Source: an uncultured Gammaproteobacteria bacterium
Lineage (GTDB): Bacteria; Pseudomonadota; Gammaproteobacteria; Nitrosococcales; Methylophagaceae
Assembly (NCBI GenBank): GCA_905479985.1
Contig: CAJQOM010000028.1
Span: 1 to 49,690 of the forward strand
Reading direction: 5' to 3'
Length of the DNA stretch: 49,690 nucleotides
In this document: positions 1 to 9,680 of the stretch, one piece after another
Numbering within the stretch: position 1 is the first letter of the stretch
Layout: each line of letters starts with the position of its first letter
Program-made: the position numbers and the translations under genes
The notes under the pieces: generated by a model
What the model saw: the letters and a program-made list of their open reading frames with translations, nothing else
Databases searched by the model: none
Told to the model about the DNA's origin: nothing

Positions 1-127
1 CTTGTCCAGCCACTCACAAACAAAGTTAAATGCAGTCGCACGACGTCTGAATGAACGCCCTAGAAAGACACTAAACTTTGAAACACCAGCAGAACGATTT
101 AATATATGCGTTGCGTCGACCGGTTGA
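1..127 (+). CDS. IS30 family transposase, C-terminal fragment (cut by window edge)
   Basis: The frame starting at base 2 encodes the C-terminal 41 residues of an IS30-type DDE transposase. The tail carries the family-typical stretch [19 protein letters not shown] followed by a Cys-Val-Ala-Ser-Thr-Gly ending. The enzyme cuts and joins the ends of its own element. The catalytic core and N-terminus lie outside the window. The other copy, at the right edge, supplies only the first 22 residues, so neither copy can be judged intact or broken from here. Confidence 0.85.
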   Translation, partial: LSSHSQTKLNAVARRLNERPRKTLNFETPAERFNICVASTG

Positions 128-134
128 ACTCACA
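1..134 (+). mobile_element. IS30-family element, 3' end with terminal inverted repeat
   Basis: This is the last part of an IS30-family insertion sequence. Its 25-base end at 110-134 is the exact reverse complement of 49564-49588, where a second copy begins. The transposase reading frame runs into the repeat, with its stop at 125-127, as is usual for compact IS elements. Because both copies point the same way and the window breaks inside each, the window is probably an assembly contig ending in a multicopy IS. I could not determine a target duplication. Confidence 0.85.
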
Positions 135-142
135 GTCGAAAA

Positions 143-196
143 CCGACCTTTGAATTAATTGTCGCTAACGTGCGAAAAGCAGTCGTTCATGCAACT
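143..196 (+). repeat. Dispersed intergenic repeat, copy 1 (diverged)
   Basis: Just outside the IS30 end, this stretch closely resembles 45230-45284. Shared blocks include GACCTTTGAA, TTGTCGCTAA, a TGCnAAAAGCnGTC core and a TTC/AAC tail. A third relative lies at 46911-46950. By eye roughly three quarters of the positions match copy 2. All copies are non-coding and sit beside mobile or accessory DNA. This looks like a dispersed genomic repeat; its nature is unknown. Confidence 0.55.
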
Positions 197-383
197 ATAT
201 CAGCGTAGATTTAAGCAATCTAAAACCAGATGCTATGAATGCAAAGATTACCGTCGCAGCAAAATACAAAATTGCTCTATTTCGCAACTGTTCCCTACTA
301 AATAGCGTCTTGAAATAAGGGGCAGGGTTTACAGACAAAGACCCCAAGATATCCCGGTAGAAGTCTCTATTCATTAGAGTCAT
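195..383 (-). CDS. Possible small membrane protein (hypothetical)
   Basis: A 62-residue frame from its first ATG has a hydrophobic helix near its C-terminus (about residues 39-58). The frame stays open upstream to base 470, directly after an in-frame TAA at 471-473, and the extension encodes a second hydrophobic stretch. The apparent two-helix protein of up to about 91 residues has no ATG, GTG or TTG at its head that I could find, so it may be a truncated relic or start internally at 383. No ribosome-binding site is obvious. I do not recognise the family. The rest of 128-661 holds the repeat at 143-196 and nothing else I can identify. Confidence 0.3.
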   Translation of the reverse strand: MTLMNRDFYRDILGSLSVNPAPYFKTLFSREQLRNRAILYFAATVIFAFIASGFRLLKSTLI

Positions 384-661
384 ATATCGAAAGCATAAGA
401 CTAGTGAGTATATGGCAGCAAAAGCCGAGGCAAAGTGAAGAATAGTTAAAAGGGTTTCTATCGTCTCAATTTAGCTGAAGTTATAGTTAAACTTATCTTC
501 CCAACTTTTTATAAATTAATCAATGTTCGCTTTGGGGCGGTTTCTGCCATTAGAAACTTGGCTAAATCACGCCATTATTGCTGCAATACCAAAAATTGGC
601 TTTACAATAAAAAGATGGCTTCGAAAGGAGAATCAGTGTCCCGAGTTATTAGGTTTTATTT

Positions 662-1117
662 TTAACTATGTACACTCTGCTTCGCCAAGGGTTTAGCGGG
701 CTTCTGTGTGCTCTCAGGCGATGAAATGAATTCTAGGGCTCTGAGGATATGCTGTCGGGTGATAGTGCCGACAAGGCGATTGTCTTTGACGACAGGATAG
801 CGTTTGAACGATCCTTTGAGGAACATCTCGGCGACTTCAATGATCGGGGTGTCGACTTCAATGGTATCGATACCATCGGTCATAAACTCTGATACTCGGC
901 CTGCTGCGCCATCTTGTAAATAGGCGGCATCTAGGGCAACTTGCATGCAGTCTTTTTCTGATAAGAAGCCGATCAGGTTACCGCGTTGGTCAATGACGGG
1001 CGCACCTGAGATGCGTGCTTCTAACATTTTGTGGATAGCACGTAGGATGTCCATATCGGGTGTGAAAGTGATTTTGGTCACCGACATATAATCTTTAACT
1101 TTGAGTGATGCGAGCAT
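662..1117 (-). CDS. CBS-domain pair protein at end of nqr operon
   Basis: The 151-residue protein consists of two CBS motifs (about residues 8-65 and 75-132) and a short Lys-rich tail. CBS pairs usually bind adenine nucleotides such as AMP, ATP or SAM and act as regulatory modules; no catalytic domain is attached. The gene follows nqrM by 9 bases on the same strand and is probably the last gene of the nqr transcript. In many gammaproteobacteria apbE (flavin transferase) lies near this position, and none is seen here. A role in sensing energy state for the sodium pump is inference from position only. Its C-terminal region differs from the other CBS protein at 48083-48532, so they are not recent duplicates. 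Confidence 0.85.
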   Translation of the reverse strand: MLASLKVKDYMSVTKITFTPDMDILRAIHKMLEARISGAPVIDQRGNLIGFLSEKDCMQVALDAAYLQDGAAGRVSEFMTDGIDTIEVDTPIIEVAEMFLKGSFKRYPVVKDNRLVGTITRQHILRALEFISSPESTQKPAKPLAKQSVHS

Positions 1118-1126
1118 GGTTCCTCC

Positions 1127-1336
1127 TTATTGTTCTACGCTATCGGACTGTGCTTGACGTTTCGCACACACTTTTTGTTTTGTTGCCGAACATGTACCAC
1201 CACAACTGCCTGATAGGCCGACTTGGTTTAAGCCACCGCAACTGCCTTTGATAGCAGGTCTGCCAAGCAAAACGCCGGCTGCCATGCCGATGATGGCAAT
1301 CGCGATGATAATAAAGCTAGCGATAAATGTTGTCAT
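1127..1336 (-). CDS. nqrM: Na+-NQR maturation protein NqrM
   Basis: This small 69-residue protein has one N-terminal membrane helix (about residues 4-26) and a Cys-rich tail with a CGG..CGGTC pattern and a further Cys. This is the layout of NqrM (formerly DUF539), known to be needed for assembly of the sodium-translocating NADH:quinone reductase, probably by delivering iron to the NqrD/NqrE site. It overlaps the stop of nqrF by one base, which indicates translational coupling. Position directly after nqrF is the usual one. Recognition rests on size, the Cys pattern and context. Confidence 0.9.
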   Translation of the reverse strand: MTTFIASFIIIAIAIIGMAAGVLLGRPAIKGSCGGLNQVGLSGSCGGTCSATKQKVCAKRQAQSDSVEQ

Positions 1337-2556
1337 TAGCCACCAAAGTCATCAAGGAAGATATTATCACGCTCAACACCCAACTCTTCTAGCATATTAA
1401 TAACGGCAGCGTTCATCATGGGTGGACCACACATATAGTATTCGCAGTCTTCTGGTGCAGGATGATCTTTAAGATAATTGTCATGGAGGACATGATGGAT
1501 AAAACCAGAATAACCTTCCCATTCATCTTCTTCTAATGGATCAGAGAGGGCGATATGCCAATCGAAATTGTCATTTTCTGCTTGTAGGGTATCGAAATCA
1601 TCGATATAGAATATTTCACGTTTACTTCTACCGCCATACCAAAATGACATTTTGCGATTGGTCTTGAGTCGGCGCAGTTGATCAAAAATATGCGACCGCA
1701 TTGGCGCCATGCCTGCACCACCACCGATAAAGACCATTTCCTTGTCATTGTCGGTGGCGAAGAAGTCACCAAATGGCCCTGAGATAGTGACATTGTCGCC
1801 AGGTTTTAGGTTGAAGATGAACGATGACATTTGACCGGGTGACACTTCTTCTGGTGCACCGGGCGGCGGGGAAGCGATACGGACGTTGAGCATAATGAGG
1901 CCGCGTTCTTCTGGATAGTTTGCCATTGAATAGGCACGCATGACGTCTTGCTCTACTTCTGACTTGTAGCGCCACATATCGAAGCGATCCCAGTCTTCAC
2001 GGTATTCTGGTGCGATATCGAAGGTTTTATATTCGCTGATATGCGGTGGGCATTCAATTTGGATGAAACCGCCGGCTTTGAAGTCGACATGCTCACCGGT
2101 GGGAAGCTCTAAGACGAGTTCTTTGATGAAGGTGGCGACATTGTTGTTTGAGCGGACAGTGCATTGCCATTTTTTGACACCAAACACTTCGTCTGGGACT
2201 TGGATTGACATGTTTTGTTTAACGGCGACTTGGCAGGCAAGACGGGCGTGATCCTGTGCTTCACGTTTGGTGATATGCGATTGTTCTGTTGCTAGTATCG
2301 AACCGCCGCCTTCAAAGATTTTCACTTTGCACTGACCACAAGTACCACAGCCGCCACAGGCTGAGGAGACAAAGAGTTCTGCATCGGCTAAGGCACCTAA
2401 TAATTTACCGCCGGCAGGGGCTGTGATGGTTTTTTCATCATTGATGACAATACTGACGTCACCGGTCGAGACCAGTTTAGATCGGGCACTTAAGATCAAA
2501 GTGACTAATGCCATGATGATCAGGGTGAACAGTAGGATGCCCAGTATGATTTCCAT
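1336..2556 (-). CDS. nqrF: Na+-NQR subunit F, NADH-oxidising flavoprotein
   Basis: NqrF takes electrons from NADH and passes them through FAD and a [2Fe-2S] centre into the sodium pump. The 406-residue protein begins with one membrane helix (residues 3-23), then a plant-type ferredoxin domain with Cys67, Cys73, Cys76 and Cys108 (C-x5-C-x2-C plus a distant Cys). The FAD-binding motif [11 protein letters not shown] lies near residue 208, followed by the nucleotide-binding [10 protein letters not shown] and CGPPMM motifs. Length matches the family (about 407). It overlaps nqrE and nqrM by one base each. All expected cofactor ligands are present, so it should be functional. Confidence 0.97.
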   Translation of the reverse strand: MEIILGILLFTLIIMALVTLILSARSKLVSTGDVSIVINDEKTITAPAGGKLLGALADAELFVSSACGGCGTCGQCKVKIFEGGGSILATEQSHITKREAQDHARLACQVAVKQNMSIQVPDEVFGVKKWQCTVRSNNNVATFIKELVLELPTGEHVDFKAGGFIQIECPPHISEYKTFDIAPEYREDWDRFDMWRYKSEVEQDVMRAYSMANYPEERGLIMLNVRIASPPPGAPEEVSPGQMSSFIFNLKPGDNVTISGPFGDFFATDNDKEMVFIGGGAGMAPMRSHIFDQLRRLKTNRKMSFWYGGRSKREIFYIDDFDTLQAENDNFDWHIALSDPLEEDEWEGYSGFIHHVLHDNYLKDHPAPEDCEYYMCGPPMMNAAVINMLEELGVERDNIFLDDFGG

Positions 2557-3164
2557 TAGATTTGGATTCCTGAGAAGGCCATAAACCCAAGCGCCATTAA
2601 ACCAGCCGTTATAAAGGTAATGCCCAGTCCTTGTAATCCATCAGGGACGTCAGAGTATTTTAATTTTTCTCGAATACCGGCGATGGCAGTAATGGCCAAT
2701 GCCCACCCGAAACCACTGCCAATGCCATACACAGCACTTTCTGCAAGATTGTAATCGCGTTCAACCATGAATAAGGTGCCACCTAAAATGGCACAGTTCA
2801 CGGTAATTAAGGGCAAGAAGATACCGAGGGCGTTGTAGAGGGCGGGGGTATATTTATCCATTGCCATTTCTAGGATTTGCACCATGGCGGCGATAACACC
2901 GATGTAACTAATCAGGCCTAAGAAGCTTAAATCAACCTCGGGGAAGCCTGCCCAAGCGAGTGCGCCATCTTTTAATAGATATTGGTAAATCAGGTTATTG
3001 GCTGGCACGGTGATGGCTTGCACGAGGATAACGGCGATGCCTAAGCCTAATGCGGTTTCGATCTTTTTAGAGACGGCAAGGAAGGTACACATGCCCAAGA
3101 AGAAGGATAAGGCAAGGTTCTCTATAAAGACAGCGCGAACAAATAGGCTGAGATAATGCTCCAT
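2556..3164 (-). CDS. nqrE: Na+-NQR subunit E
   Basis: NqrE is one of two homologous six-helix membrane subunits that together bind an iron centre at the core of the sodium pump. The 202-residue protein is almost entirely hydrophobic and starts [20 protein letters not shown], typical of the family. A conserved Cys lies in the first helix ([14 protein letters not shown]) and another in the NCAILGG segment. These are the paired Cys positions thought to ligate iron with NqrD. The stop touches the start of nqrF, and the gene lies directly after nqrD. Confidence 0.96.
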   Translation of the reverse strand: MEHYLSLFVRAVFIENLALSFFLGMCTFLAVSKKIETALGLGIAVILVQAITVPANNLIYQYLLKDGALAWAGFPEVDLSFLGLISYIGVIAAMVQILEMAMDKYTPALYNALGIFLPLITVNCAILGGTLFMVERDYNLAESAVYGIGSGFGWALAITAIAGIREKLKYSDVPDGLQGLGITFITAGLMALGFMAFSGIQI

Positions 3165-3827
3165 CTACAAGACCTCCGTCCGATGGACTTGATGGATTTG
3201 GTAGTCTGGCGATTCAATTTGTTCTTTTTTCCAGCTGCGGATTGCCCAGATTAATAGGCCAATCACAAAGAAGGCACTCGGCGGTAGTAGCATGAGGCCA
3301 TTGGGTATATACCAACCGCCTTCGCTGGCAACTGCAACGATTTGATGGCCAAATAGTTTGCCTGTGCCAAGCAGCTCACGGAAAAAGGCGACACTCAGTA
3401 AGATGAGGCTATAACCTAAGCCATTGCCGATACCATCGAAGAAGCTCATGACCGGTGGATTTTTCATGGCGAACGCTTCAGCACGGCCTAACACGATACA
3501 GTTGGTGATAATCAGACCGACGAAGACAGACAGTTGTTTGCTGGCTTCATAGGCATAGGCTTTTAAGAGTTGATCAACAATGATGACCAGTGAGGCGATA
3601 ATGGTCATTTGAACGATGATACGAATGCTGGCTGGAATATGGTTACGAATCGAACTAATGGCGGCACTGGCAAAGGCACAGACCGTGGTGAGCGCGATAC
3701 TCATAATGAATGCGGCCATCATATTAGTGGTGACGGCTAAGGCGGAACAGACACCTAAGACTTGCAAGGTAATCGGATTATTATCAATGAGTGGATCGGT
3801 GACGGTCTTTTTGATTTGATTCGCCAT
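3165..3827 (-). CDS. nqrD: Na+-NQR subunit D
   Basis: NqrD is the membrane partner of NqrE in the sodium pump. I place the start at the ATG on 3825-3827 ([13 protein letters not shown]), which gives 220 residues and a 3-base overlap-like junction with the stop of nqrC (ATGATTA region). A longer upstream frame adds 22 unrelated residues that are really nqrC sequence. Conserved Cys residues appear in [11 protein letters not shown] and [12 protein letters not shown], matching the iron-ligand positions of the family. Six membrane helices are apparent. All neighbouring nqr genes are in order, so it is probably expressed as part of one polycistronic message. Confidence 0.95.
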   Translation of the reverse strand: MANQIKKTVTDPLIDNNPITLQVLGVCSALAVTTNMMAAFIMSIALTTVCAFASAAISSIRNHIPASIRIIVQMTIIASLVIIVDQLLKAYAYEASKQLSVFVGLIITNCIVLGRAEAFAMKNPPVMSFFDGIGNGLGYSLILLSVAFFRELLGTGKLFGHQIVAVASEGGWYIPNGLMLLPPSAFFVIGLLIWAIRSWKKEQIESPDYQIHQVHRTEVL

Positions 3828-3829
3828 GA

Positions 3830-4654
3830 TTATTGTCCTGTTCCGGAACGCATTTTTGTGAGATAGGGGCCAAAGCCGTGGTCGCCCAACCAATAGTTAA
3901 CGAGGTTTGAGACGCCATTGCCGGTGAGTGTGGCGCCAGATAGGCCATCTATTTGATGTTCTGCCCCTGCTTGGGTGTAATCCACCTTGCCTCGTATCAA
4001 TTTGATTTTGACATTGCCTTGGTCGTCGAAGGCTTTTTTACCTTTCCATTGGTCTCGCCAGCTTGGGTTATCGACTTCGCCACCTAAACCCGGTGTTTCA
4101 GCATGGGCATAAAACTGCAGCCCGCCGATGGTATTGAGATCAGATTCGAGAGAAATAAAACCATAGAGGGTCGACCATAACCCGTAGCCATGGACAGGTA
4201 GGACAACTTGTTTGACGACGTCGTTTTCTTTTAATAAATAGACGGTGGCGAGTTTGGCGCGTTTACGGATATTAGCGCGATCTTGTTCAGCCGTTAGGAT
4301 GACATTACGAGCGGGATCTTTGGCGGCTTTATATTGGTCGTAGGTATTGGGTTCGATATCTGAATATTTGCCGGTTGCCAAGTCAACGATTTTGACTTCA
4401 AAGCGTTTAAACGCTTTATTAACGTCGGTGTCGTCGGCTAATAGTCCGGTGACGGCAAGGATATTTTTCTTGATGTCGGCTTCTTTATTAGCCAGCTGTT
4501 GCGGTTTGAGTGCGACGGCTGAAATGGCCACGAGAATAGAACAAACGAGGCATAACATGATGGCAACAAAGAGTGTTTTCTTTGGACTATCATTGGGCAA
4601 GTCGAGCAGCTCAGTGAAGGGGTTTGATTTTTTTGTTTGCTGTTCCATAGCCAT
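3830..4654 (-). CDS. nqrC: Na+-NQR subunit C, covalent FMN carrier
   Basis: NqrC carries a covalently attached FMN on the periplasmic side of the sodium pump. The 274-residue protein has a single N-terminal membrane helix (about residues 28-49) and an exported FMN-binding domain. The flavinylation motif DGLSGAT at residues 236-242 is intact, with Thr242 the expected attachment site for the ApbE flavin transferase. Its start overlaps the stop of nqrB by one base. No apbE gene lies in this window, so the transferase must be encoded elsewhere. Confidence 0.96.
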   Translation of the reverse strand: MAMEQQTKKSNPFTELLDLPNDSPKKTLFVAIMLCLVCSILVAISAVALKPQQLANKEADIKKNILAVTGLLADDTDVNKAFKRFEVKIVDLATGKYSDIEPNTYDQYKAAKDPARNVILTAEQDRANIRKRAKLATVYLLKENDVVKQVVLPVHGYGLWSTLYGFISLESDLNTIGGLQFYAHAETPGLGGEVDNPSWRDQWKGKKAFDDQGNVKIKLIRGKVDYTQAGAEHQIDGLSGATLTGNGVSNLVNYWLGDHGFGPYLTKMRSGTGQ

Positions 4655-5862
4655 TAACTTCGCTGTAGTCGACGTTTAACGTTAGCGCGAACGACAAAAT
4701 AATCGATCAATGGCGCAAAGATATTCGAGAATAAAATTGCCAGCATAATGCCTTCCGGAAAAGCAGGGTTGGCAACACGAATAATGACAGTCATAAACCC
4801 AATGAGGATGCCGTAGATCCAACGGCCTTTATCGGTCATGGCAGCAGAAACTGGGTCGGTTGCCATAAAGATCATGCCAAAGGCAAAACCACCCAGTGAT
4901 AAGTGCCAATACCAAGGCATGGCGAACATCGGGTTGGTACCGCTGCCGATCACGTTAAATAATAAGCTGGTGACGACCATACCGGTGAAAACACCAAAGA
5001 TGATGCGATAAGAGGCAACGCGGGTATAGAGTAAAAAGGCCATGCCGAGTAAACAGGCAAGCGTGGAGGTTTCACCGAGAGATCCTTGCATGCTACCCAG
5101 GAAGGTTTGTGTCCAAGTGTAGCCGGCTTGTGTCACGGCTTCGATACCGCCTGATGCGGCAATAGCGAGTGGTGTTGCGCCAGTATAGCCATCAATGGCG
5201 GTCCAAACAGCATCGCCTGACATTTGAGCTGGGTAAGCGAAGTATAAAAAGGCACGGCCTGTTAAGGCGGGGTTTAAGAAGTTTTTACCTGTTCCGCCGA
5301 AGACTTCTTTACCTAAAACAACGCCGAAGATGATACCTAAAGCAACCTGCCAAAGTGGCGTCGATGGCGGCATAATCAAGGTATAGAGCATGGAAGTGAC
5401 GAGGAAGCCCTCGTTTACTTCGTGATTTCGTACGGCGGCGAAAAGTACTTCAAACGCACCGCCGGCCAATAAAGTGGTGAGGTAAATAGGTAGAAAATAG
5501 AGTAAGCCATGAAACATATTGGCAAAGATGCTATTCGGATCAAAACCGATACCGAGTTTATGTAGCAGTATGCCGCGCCAGCCTTCTAGCTCTGTCATGC
5601 CAAGGTGTGTCATGGCGAGATTGGCTTGATGACCTGTATTCCACAGCATCATTAAGATGACGGGGAAAGTGGAGATTACGACATACGTCATGAGGCGTTT
5701 TAAATCGATGCCATCTCGTACATGCGGTGAGCCACGTGTGGTGTCTGATGGCGTGTACAGGAAGGTGTCGATCATTTCGAAAACGGCGAAATACTTGTGG
5801 TATGGCCCACCTTTCTGGAAGTTGGGTTCTACGCGATCAAGATAACGGCGTAATCGACTCAT
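4654..5862 (-). CDS. nqrB: Na+-NQR subunit B, covalent FMN and riboflavin-binding subunit
   Basis: NqrB is the large multi-helix membrane subunit that holds a covalent FMN and is central to sodium movement and quinone reduction. The 402-residue protein shows about ten hydrophobic segments and the flavinylation motif DGYTGAT with Thr230 as the expected attachment residue. A cytoplasmic N-terminal stretch of about 55 residues (FQKGGPYHKYFAVFEMIDTF) is typical of the family. The stop overlaps nqrC by one base, and the gene starts 2 bases after the stop of nqrA. Length agrees with the family (about 410). Confidence 0.96.
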   Translation of the reverse strand: MSRLRRYLDRVEPNFQKGGPYHKYFAVFEMIDTFLYTPSDTTRGSPHVRDGIDLKRLMTYVVISTFPVILMMLWNTGHQANLAMTHLGMTELEGWRGILLHKLGIGFDPNSIFANMFHGLLYFLPIYLTTLLAGGAFEVLFAAVRNHEVNEGFLVTSMLYTLIMPPSTPLWQVALGIIFGVVLGKEVFGGTGKNFLNPALTGRAFLYFAYPAQMSGDAVWTAIDGYTGATPLAIAASGGIEAVTQAGYTWTQTFLGSMQGSLGETSTLACLLGMAFLLYTRVASYRIIFGVFTGMVVTSLLFNVIGSGTNPMFAMPWYWHLSLGGFAFGMIFMATDPVSAAMTDKGRWIYGILIGFMTVIIRVANPAFPEGIMLAILFSNIFAPLIDYFVVRANVKRRLQRS

Positions 5863-5864
5863 GG

Positions 5865-7211
5865 TTATCCTTCTTTCTCTATTTGGGTCAGGTTCGCCCT
5901 TAAAACTGGGCCGTAATCAAACTTGCCTGAACAGACAAAGGAGCACAGTGCGAGATCCTCTTCATCTAATTCTAAACAGCCTAGTGCTTGTGCCATATCA
6001 GTATCATTCACTAATAAGGCGCGTAATAGTTGGGTGGGTAAAATGTCGAGGGGCATCATCATTTCGAACGCACCGACAGGCACCATGGCTCTGGGGCTGC
6101 CATTCTGTGAGGTAGTGAGGTTAAAACTTTTCTTGCCCATTAATTTAGAGATAAAGACATTCAGTGCTGAAAACTTTTGGGTACCGGGCATGATCCAACC
6201 AAAAAATTCTCGTTGATTACCTTCGGCAATCACGGAGATTTGATGATGGAAGCGGCCTAAATAGGCAGCCCAGTTATTCGCTGTGTGGCCGGATAAGACT
6301 GAACCTGAAATAACGCGGGATTGTACTGGCTCTAATTCGTCTTTAATGATGTCCTCGGTGCTGGCACCAAGACGGGTGCGTAACAAACGCGGATTATTAA
6401 CGATGGGGCCTGCTAAGGAAATGACGCGTTCTACCCAGAGCCGACCGGTTGTAAACAGTTTGCCAATCGCAATGACGTCTTGGTAATTGATTTGCCAGAC
6501 GGTTTTTGAGGCATTGACGGGGTCAAGAAAATGAATATGGGTGCTGGCAAGGCCAGCGGGATGTGGCCCGGAAAAAGTATGGGTCTCAATGTTGATGCCG
6601 GTGCCGTCTTGCACGGCAGCATCAGTTGATTGGCAAACGAAGACTTTGCCTTCGGTGAGCTGACTTAAAACGGTCAAACCATGGGCATAATCAGCGGTGT
6701 GCTCATTAATAATAATGGTGGGGTCTGGTGCGAGGGGGCTGGTATCAATGGCAGTAACGAAGATGGCGCTGGGTGTTGAGTCGGGGTCGGGCGTTTTACT
6801 ATAAGGTCTGGTTCGGATGGCGGTCCAGAGACCGGCATCGAGCAAGTTTTGAGTTATTTTTTCTGGTGCTAATTGGTTTAATTCAGTTGCATCATATCGC
6901 TGGAAAGTGACTTCATCATCACCTTTAAGTTCGATAATGACGGCTTGGAGCCTTCTTTTACTACCCCGTTTTATGGCTTTGATAATGCCTGAACCAGGAG
7001 AAGTGTAGGTAACGCGAGGGTTCTTTTTATCGGTGAAGAGTGCTTGGCCAAGTTTGATGCTTTGGCCTTCTTCAACCAGCATGGTGGGTTTCATGCCGTG
7101 GTATTCATTACCGAGGAGTGCGACGGAAGTGATAGGCCTAGTCGCTTCAATAGTTTGAAGAGGCTTACCAGATAGCGGTAAGTCGAGCCCTTTCTGAATT
7201 GAAAAATGCAT
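5865..7211 (-). CDS. nqrA: Na+-NQR subunit A
   Basis: NqrA is the cytoplasmic subunit of the sodium-pumping NADH:quinone reductase and contributes to ubiquinone binding. I place the start at the ATG on 7209-7211 ([17 protein letters not shown]), because family members begin with a short lead into the KGLDLP motif. This gives 448 residues, the usual length. A longer frame to 7265 adds 18 residues without family resemblance. The gene heads the nqrABCDEF-nqrM-CBS series. The 118 bases between this start and the MFS gene stop must contain the operon promoter, but I see no strong -35/-10 pair there. Confidence 0.94.
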   Translation of the reverse strand: MHFSIQKGLDLPLSGKPLQTIEATRPITSVALLGNEYHGMKPTMLVEEGQSIKLGQALFTDKKNPRVTYTSPGSGIIKAIKRGSKRRLQAVIIELKGDDEVTFQRYDATELNQLAPEKITQNLLDAGLWTAIRTRPYSKTPDPDSTPSAIFVTAIDTSPLAPDPTIIINEHTADYAHGLTVLSQLTEGKVFVCQSTDAAVQDGTGINIETHTFSGPHPAGLASTHIHFLDPVNASKTVWQINYQDVIAIGKLFTTGRLWVERVISLAGPIVNNPRLLRTRLGASTEDIIKDELEPVQSRVISGSVLSGHTANNWAAYLGRFHHQISVIAEGNQREFFGWIMPGTQKFSALNVFISKLMGKKSFNLTTSQNGSPRAMVPVGAFEMMMPLDILPTQLLRALLVNDTDMAQALGCLELDEEDLALCSFVCSGKFDYGPVLRANLTQIEKEG

Positions 7212-7329
7212 CTCTAATATTGTGCGAAGGTTGCTAATGCGATCTTGCCACTTGAGTCCTCCCATCCATGTTGGGCTCAGTATAGGCAGTGTTTTTCAAT
7301 ATGGGAAGGGGTGATTTGGTAATTTGTGA

Positions 7330-8481
7330 CTAAGGTGTCAATTTCAACCAACGAAAGGCAATGAAGGCGGCGAGAGAAGTGGCTGTTGCGGCCATTAAAA
7401 ATGTCATTGTAGGCCCCGGCGATACCCAAAAATAGCCACTGAGTAAGCTGCCTAATACACCGCCAGCACCAAACCCGATACTGCTGTAGAGTGCTTGCCC
7501 CCGAGCTTGGTTTTTGCCGGTGAAGTAATGATGCACCCATGTGATTGCTGCGGCATGGAACGAGCCGAAGCTGGCCGCATGCAGTAGCTGAGCAAAAAGT
7601 AATAAGCTCAAGGAGTCGGGGAAAAAGCCAATTAACAGCCAGCGGAGTGTTGATAATAGTAAGCTGATAATTAACACGATGCGGATGCCGTAACGCGGTA
7701 GCCAACGGTGCATTAATAGAAAAATGATAATTTCAGCAATGACACCTAAAGCCCAAAGTTGGCCGATTAAGGTTCTGTTATAGCCGTGTTGTTCTAGATA
7801 GATGGTGTAGAAGGTGTAATAGGGGCCATGGCTAAGTAGGGTTAAAAAACAAATTGCAAAAAAGGCTAAGACAGTGGGTTGTTTTAATAACTGCCTCAAT
7901 GGTTGATGATCAAGGCTTAGGTGTCGTGTCGCTGACTCGGGTACAGTTAGGCTCATTAACCACATGCCGGTCATGGTGACAATCAATGCAATGGGCATGG
8001 TTTCTACGCTGATGGTTTCAAATAATAATCCGAGTATTGAAACGGAGATAATGAAGCCGATCGAGCCCCAGAGTCGGATTTTACTGTAATGGTGGCTTTG
8101 TTCGCCGAGGTGTTGCAGCGTATTGGCTTCGAATTGTGGCAGAGTGGCATTCCAGAAAATACTAAAAAGCAGCATGACCATGGCGATCCAGAGATAGCTA
8201 TTATTGAGCAATATGGCTGAGAAAATGAGGATGCCGATAAACGATGCGGCACGGACAATTCGCATGCGTTGGCCGTGATGGTCGGCAATCCAGCCCCAAA
8301 TATTGGGCGCAACGATGCGCATGCCTAGAAAAATGGCGGTGAGTTCACCAATTTCTTGTGCCGAAAAACCTTGCCATTGTAGATACAGTCCCCAATAGGG
8401 AACCAAGACGCCTAGTGATGCAAAGTAGAAAAAGTAGAAGCCCGATAAACGCCAATAAGGCGTCGTCGTGAATGGGCTCAT
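7330..8481 (-). CDS. Major facilitator superfamily transporter (MFS_1-like / HcaT type)
   Basis: The 383-residue protein is a twelve-helix secondary transporter. The start ([26 protein letters not shown]) and the motif [10 protein letters not shown] between helices 2 and 3 are typical of the HcaT/LacY-like branch, which moves aromatic acids, sugars or nucleosides with protons. The substrate cannot be read from the sequence. Its ATG overlaps the end of aroC by 4 bases (ATGA), so the two genes are translationally coupled and co-transcribed. The pairing with chorismate synthase is probably convenience rather than function. The gene ends 118 bases before nqrA. Confidence 0.85.
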   Translation of the reverse strand: MSPFTTTPYWRLSGFYFFYFASLGVLVPYWGLYLQWQGFSAQEIGELTAIFLGMRIVAPNIWGWIADHHGQRMRIVRAASFIGILIFSAILLNNSYLWIAMVMLLFSIFWNATLPQFEANTLQHLGEQSHHYSKIRLWGSIGFIISVSILGLLFETISVETMPIALIVTMTGMWLMSLTVPESATRHLSLDHQPLRQLLKQPTVLAFFAICFLTLLSHGPYYTFYTIYLEQHGYNRTLIGQLWALGVIAEIIIFLLMHRWLPRYGIRIVLIISLLLSTLRWLLIGFFPDSLSLLLFAQLLHAASFGSFHAAAITWVHHYFTGKNQARGQALYSSIGFGAGGVLGSLLSGYFWVSPGPTMTFLMAATATSLAAFIAFRWLKLTP

Positions 8482-9575
8482 ACACTGGCGGGAATAATAG
8501 GCGTTCCAGTTGTGACATCCATATTTTGAGCGCGGTGGCGGAGCATATGATCCATCAGCACGAGTGCGAGCATGGCTTCAGCAATGGGTGTGGCTCTAAT
8601 GCCAACACAAGGATCATGGCGGCCATGGGTGACAACTTCGATGGGGTTACCCTCGGTGTCGACACTTTTTCCTGGAATCCGTAGGCTCGAAGTGGCTTTA
8701 AGCGCCATGCTAACGAGGATATCTTGACCACTTGATATACCGCCTAAGACACCGCCAGCATTGTTACTTAAGAAACCTTCAGGTGTTATTTCGTCGCGGT
8801 GCTCGGTGCCTTTTTGGGTCACTGAGTCAAATCCAGCGCCTAATTCAACGCCTTTAACGGCATTAATGCTCAGCATAGCGTGGGCGATGTCGGCATCAAG
8901 GCGGTCGAAGACGGGTTCGCCAAAGCCTGGTGGGACATTGCGTGCAATCACATTAATGCGTGCACCAATGGAGTTACCTTCTTTGCGTAAGGCATCCATA
9001 TACGCTTCTAATTCTGATTCTTTATCTGGATCGGGGTTGAAGAAGGCACTTTGATCCATATGAGACCAGTCACGCTTTTCAGTTTTTATTGGGCCTAACT
9101 GGGCTAAATAACCTTGAATTTCGATGCCGTAACGGTCGTGTAAATATTTTTTAGCGATACCACCTGCTGCGACGCGCATGGCCGTTTCGCGTGCCGATGA
9201 ACGGCCGCCACCTCGATAATCACGGACACCGTATTTTTGATGATAGGTGTAGTCGGCATGGGCAGGCCGAAATTGATGCATGATGTTGCCATAATCTTTT
9301 GAACGCTGATCAGTATTCTCAATGATCATACCAATAGGCGTACCCGTGGTCTTACCTTCAAAGACACCCGATAGGATTTTGACTTGGTCTAATTCACGGC
9401 GCTGTGTTTCATGACGGGTTTTTCCCGGACGACGTTTGTCTAAATCACCTTGCAGGTCAGCTTCTGTTAGTTCGAGTCCCGGAGGGCAGCCATCAACGAT
9501 GCAGCCAATAGAGGGGCCGTGGCTTTCACCAAAGCTGGTGACGGTGAATATTTTTCCGAAACTATTGCCTGACAT
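8478..9575 (-). CDS. aroC: Chorismate synthase
   Basis: AroC converts 5-enolpyruvylshikimate 3-phosphate to chorismate with reduced FMN, the last shared step of aromatic amino acid and folate synthesis. The 365-residue protein starts [20 protein letters not shown] and contains the signature patterns [17 protein letters not shown] near residue 125 and [17 protein letters not shown] near residue 320. Length is normal. It overlaps the downstream MFS gene by 4 bases. The upstream gap of 105 bases to mgtE should contain its promoter; a perfect 8-base inverted repeat lies there at 9628-9651. Confidence 0.97.
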   Translation of the reverse strand: MSGNSFGKIFTVTSFGESHGPSIGCIVDGCPPGLELTEADLQGDLDKRRPGKTRHETQRRELDQVKILSGVFEGKTTGTPIGMIIENTDQRSKDYGNIMHQFRPAHADYTYHQKYGVRDYRGGGRSSARETAMRVAAGGIAKKYLHDRYGIEIQGYLAQLGPIKTEKRDWSHMDQSAFFNPDPDKESELEAYMDALRKEGNSIGARINVIARNVPPGFGEPVFDRLDADIAHAMLSINAVKGVELGAGFDSVTQKGTEHRDEITPEGFLSNNAGGVLGGISSGQDILVSMALKATSSLRIPGKSVDTEGNPIEVVTHGRHDPCVGIRATPIAEAMLALVLMDHMLRHRAQNMDVTTGTPIIPASV

Positions 9576-9627
9576 AATTGGTTTCCAAGTCGATATCGTT
9601 GCTGCTAAAAAGGTTACTGGTTGGGTT

Positions 9628-9651
9628 AATCGCTTTATATAATAAGCGATT
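9628..9651. repeat. Perfect 8-bp inverted repeat between aroC and mgtE
   Basis: AATCGCTT (9628-9635) and AAGCGATT (9644-9651) are exact reverse complements around an 8-base A/T spacer. There is no T-run on either side, so a simple terminator is unlikely. It lies about 53-76 bases upstream of the aroC start, a position suited to an operator or the 3' end of the mgtE message. Confidence 0.4.
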
Positions 9652-9680
9652 TAGCTTTATTCTTAAAATATCGCTCGGTT

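Noticed and set aside
3828-3893. Upstream extension of nqrD
   Set aside because: The extra 22 residues are nqrC sequence read in another frame; the MANQIKK start matches the family.
7212-7329. Riboswitch in the nqrA leader
   Set aside because: I saw no conserved core or strong nested stems that match a family I know.
7277-7705. 142-residue minus-strand frame at the end of the MFS gene
   Set aside because: It overlaps the MFS coding region in another frame and has no membrane or domain pattern of its own.
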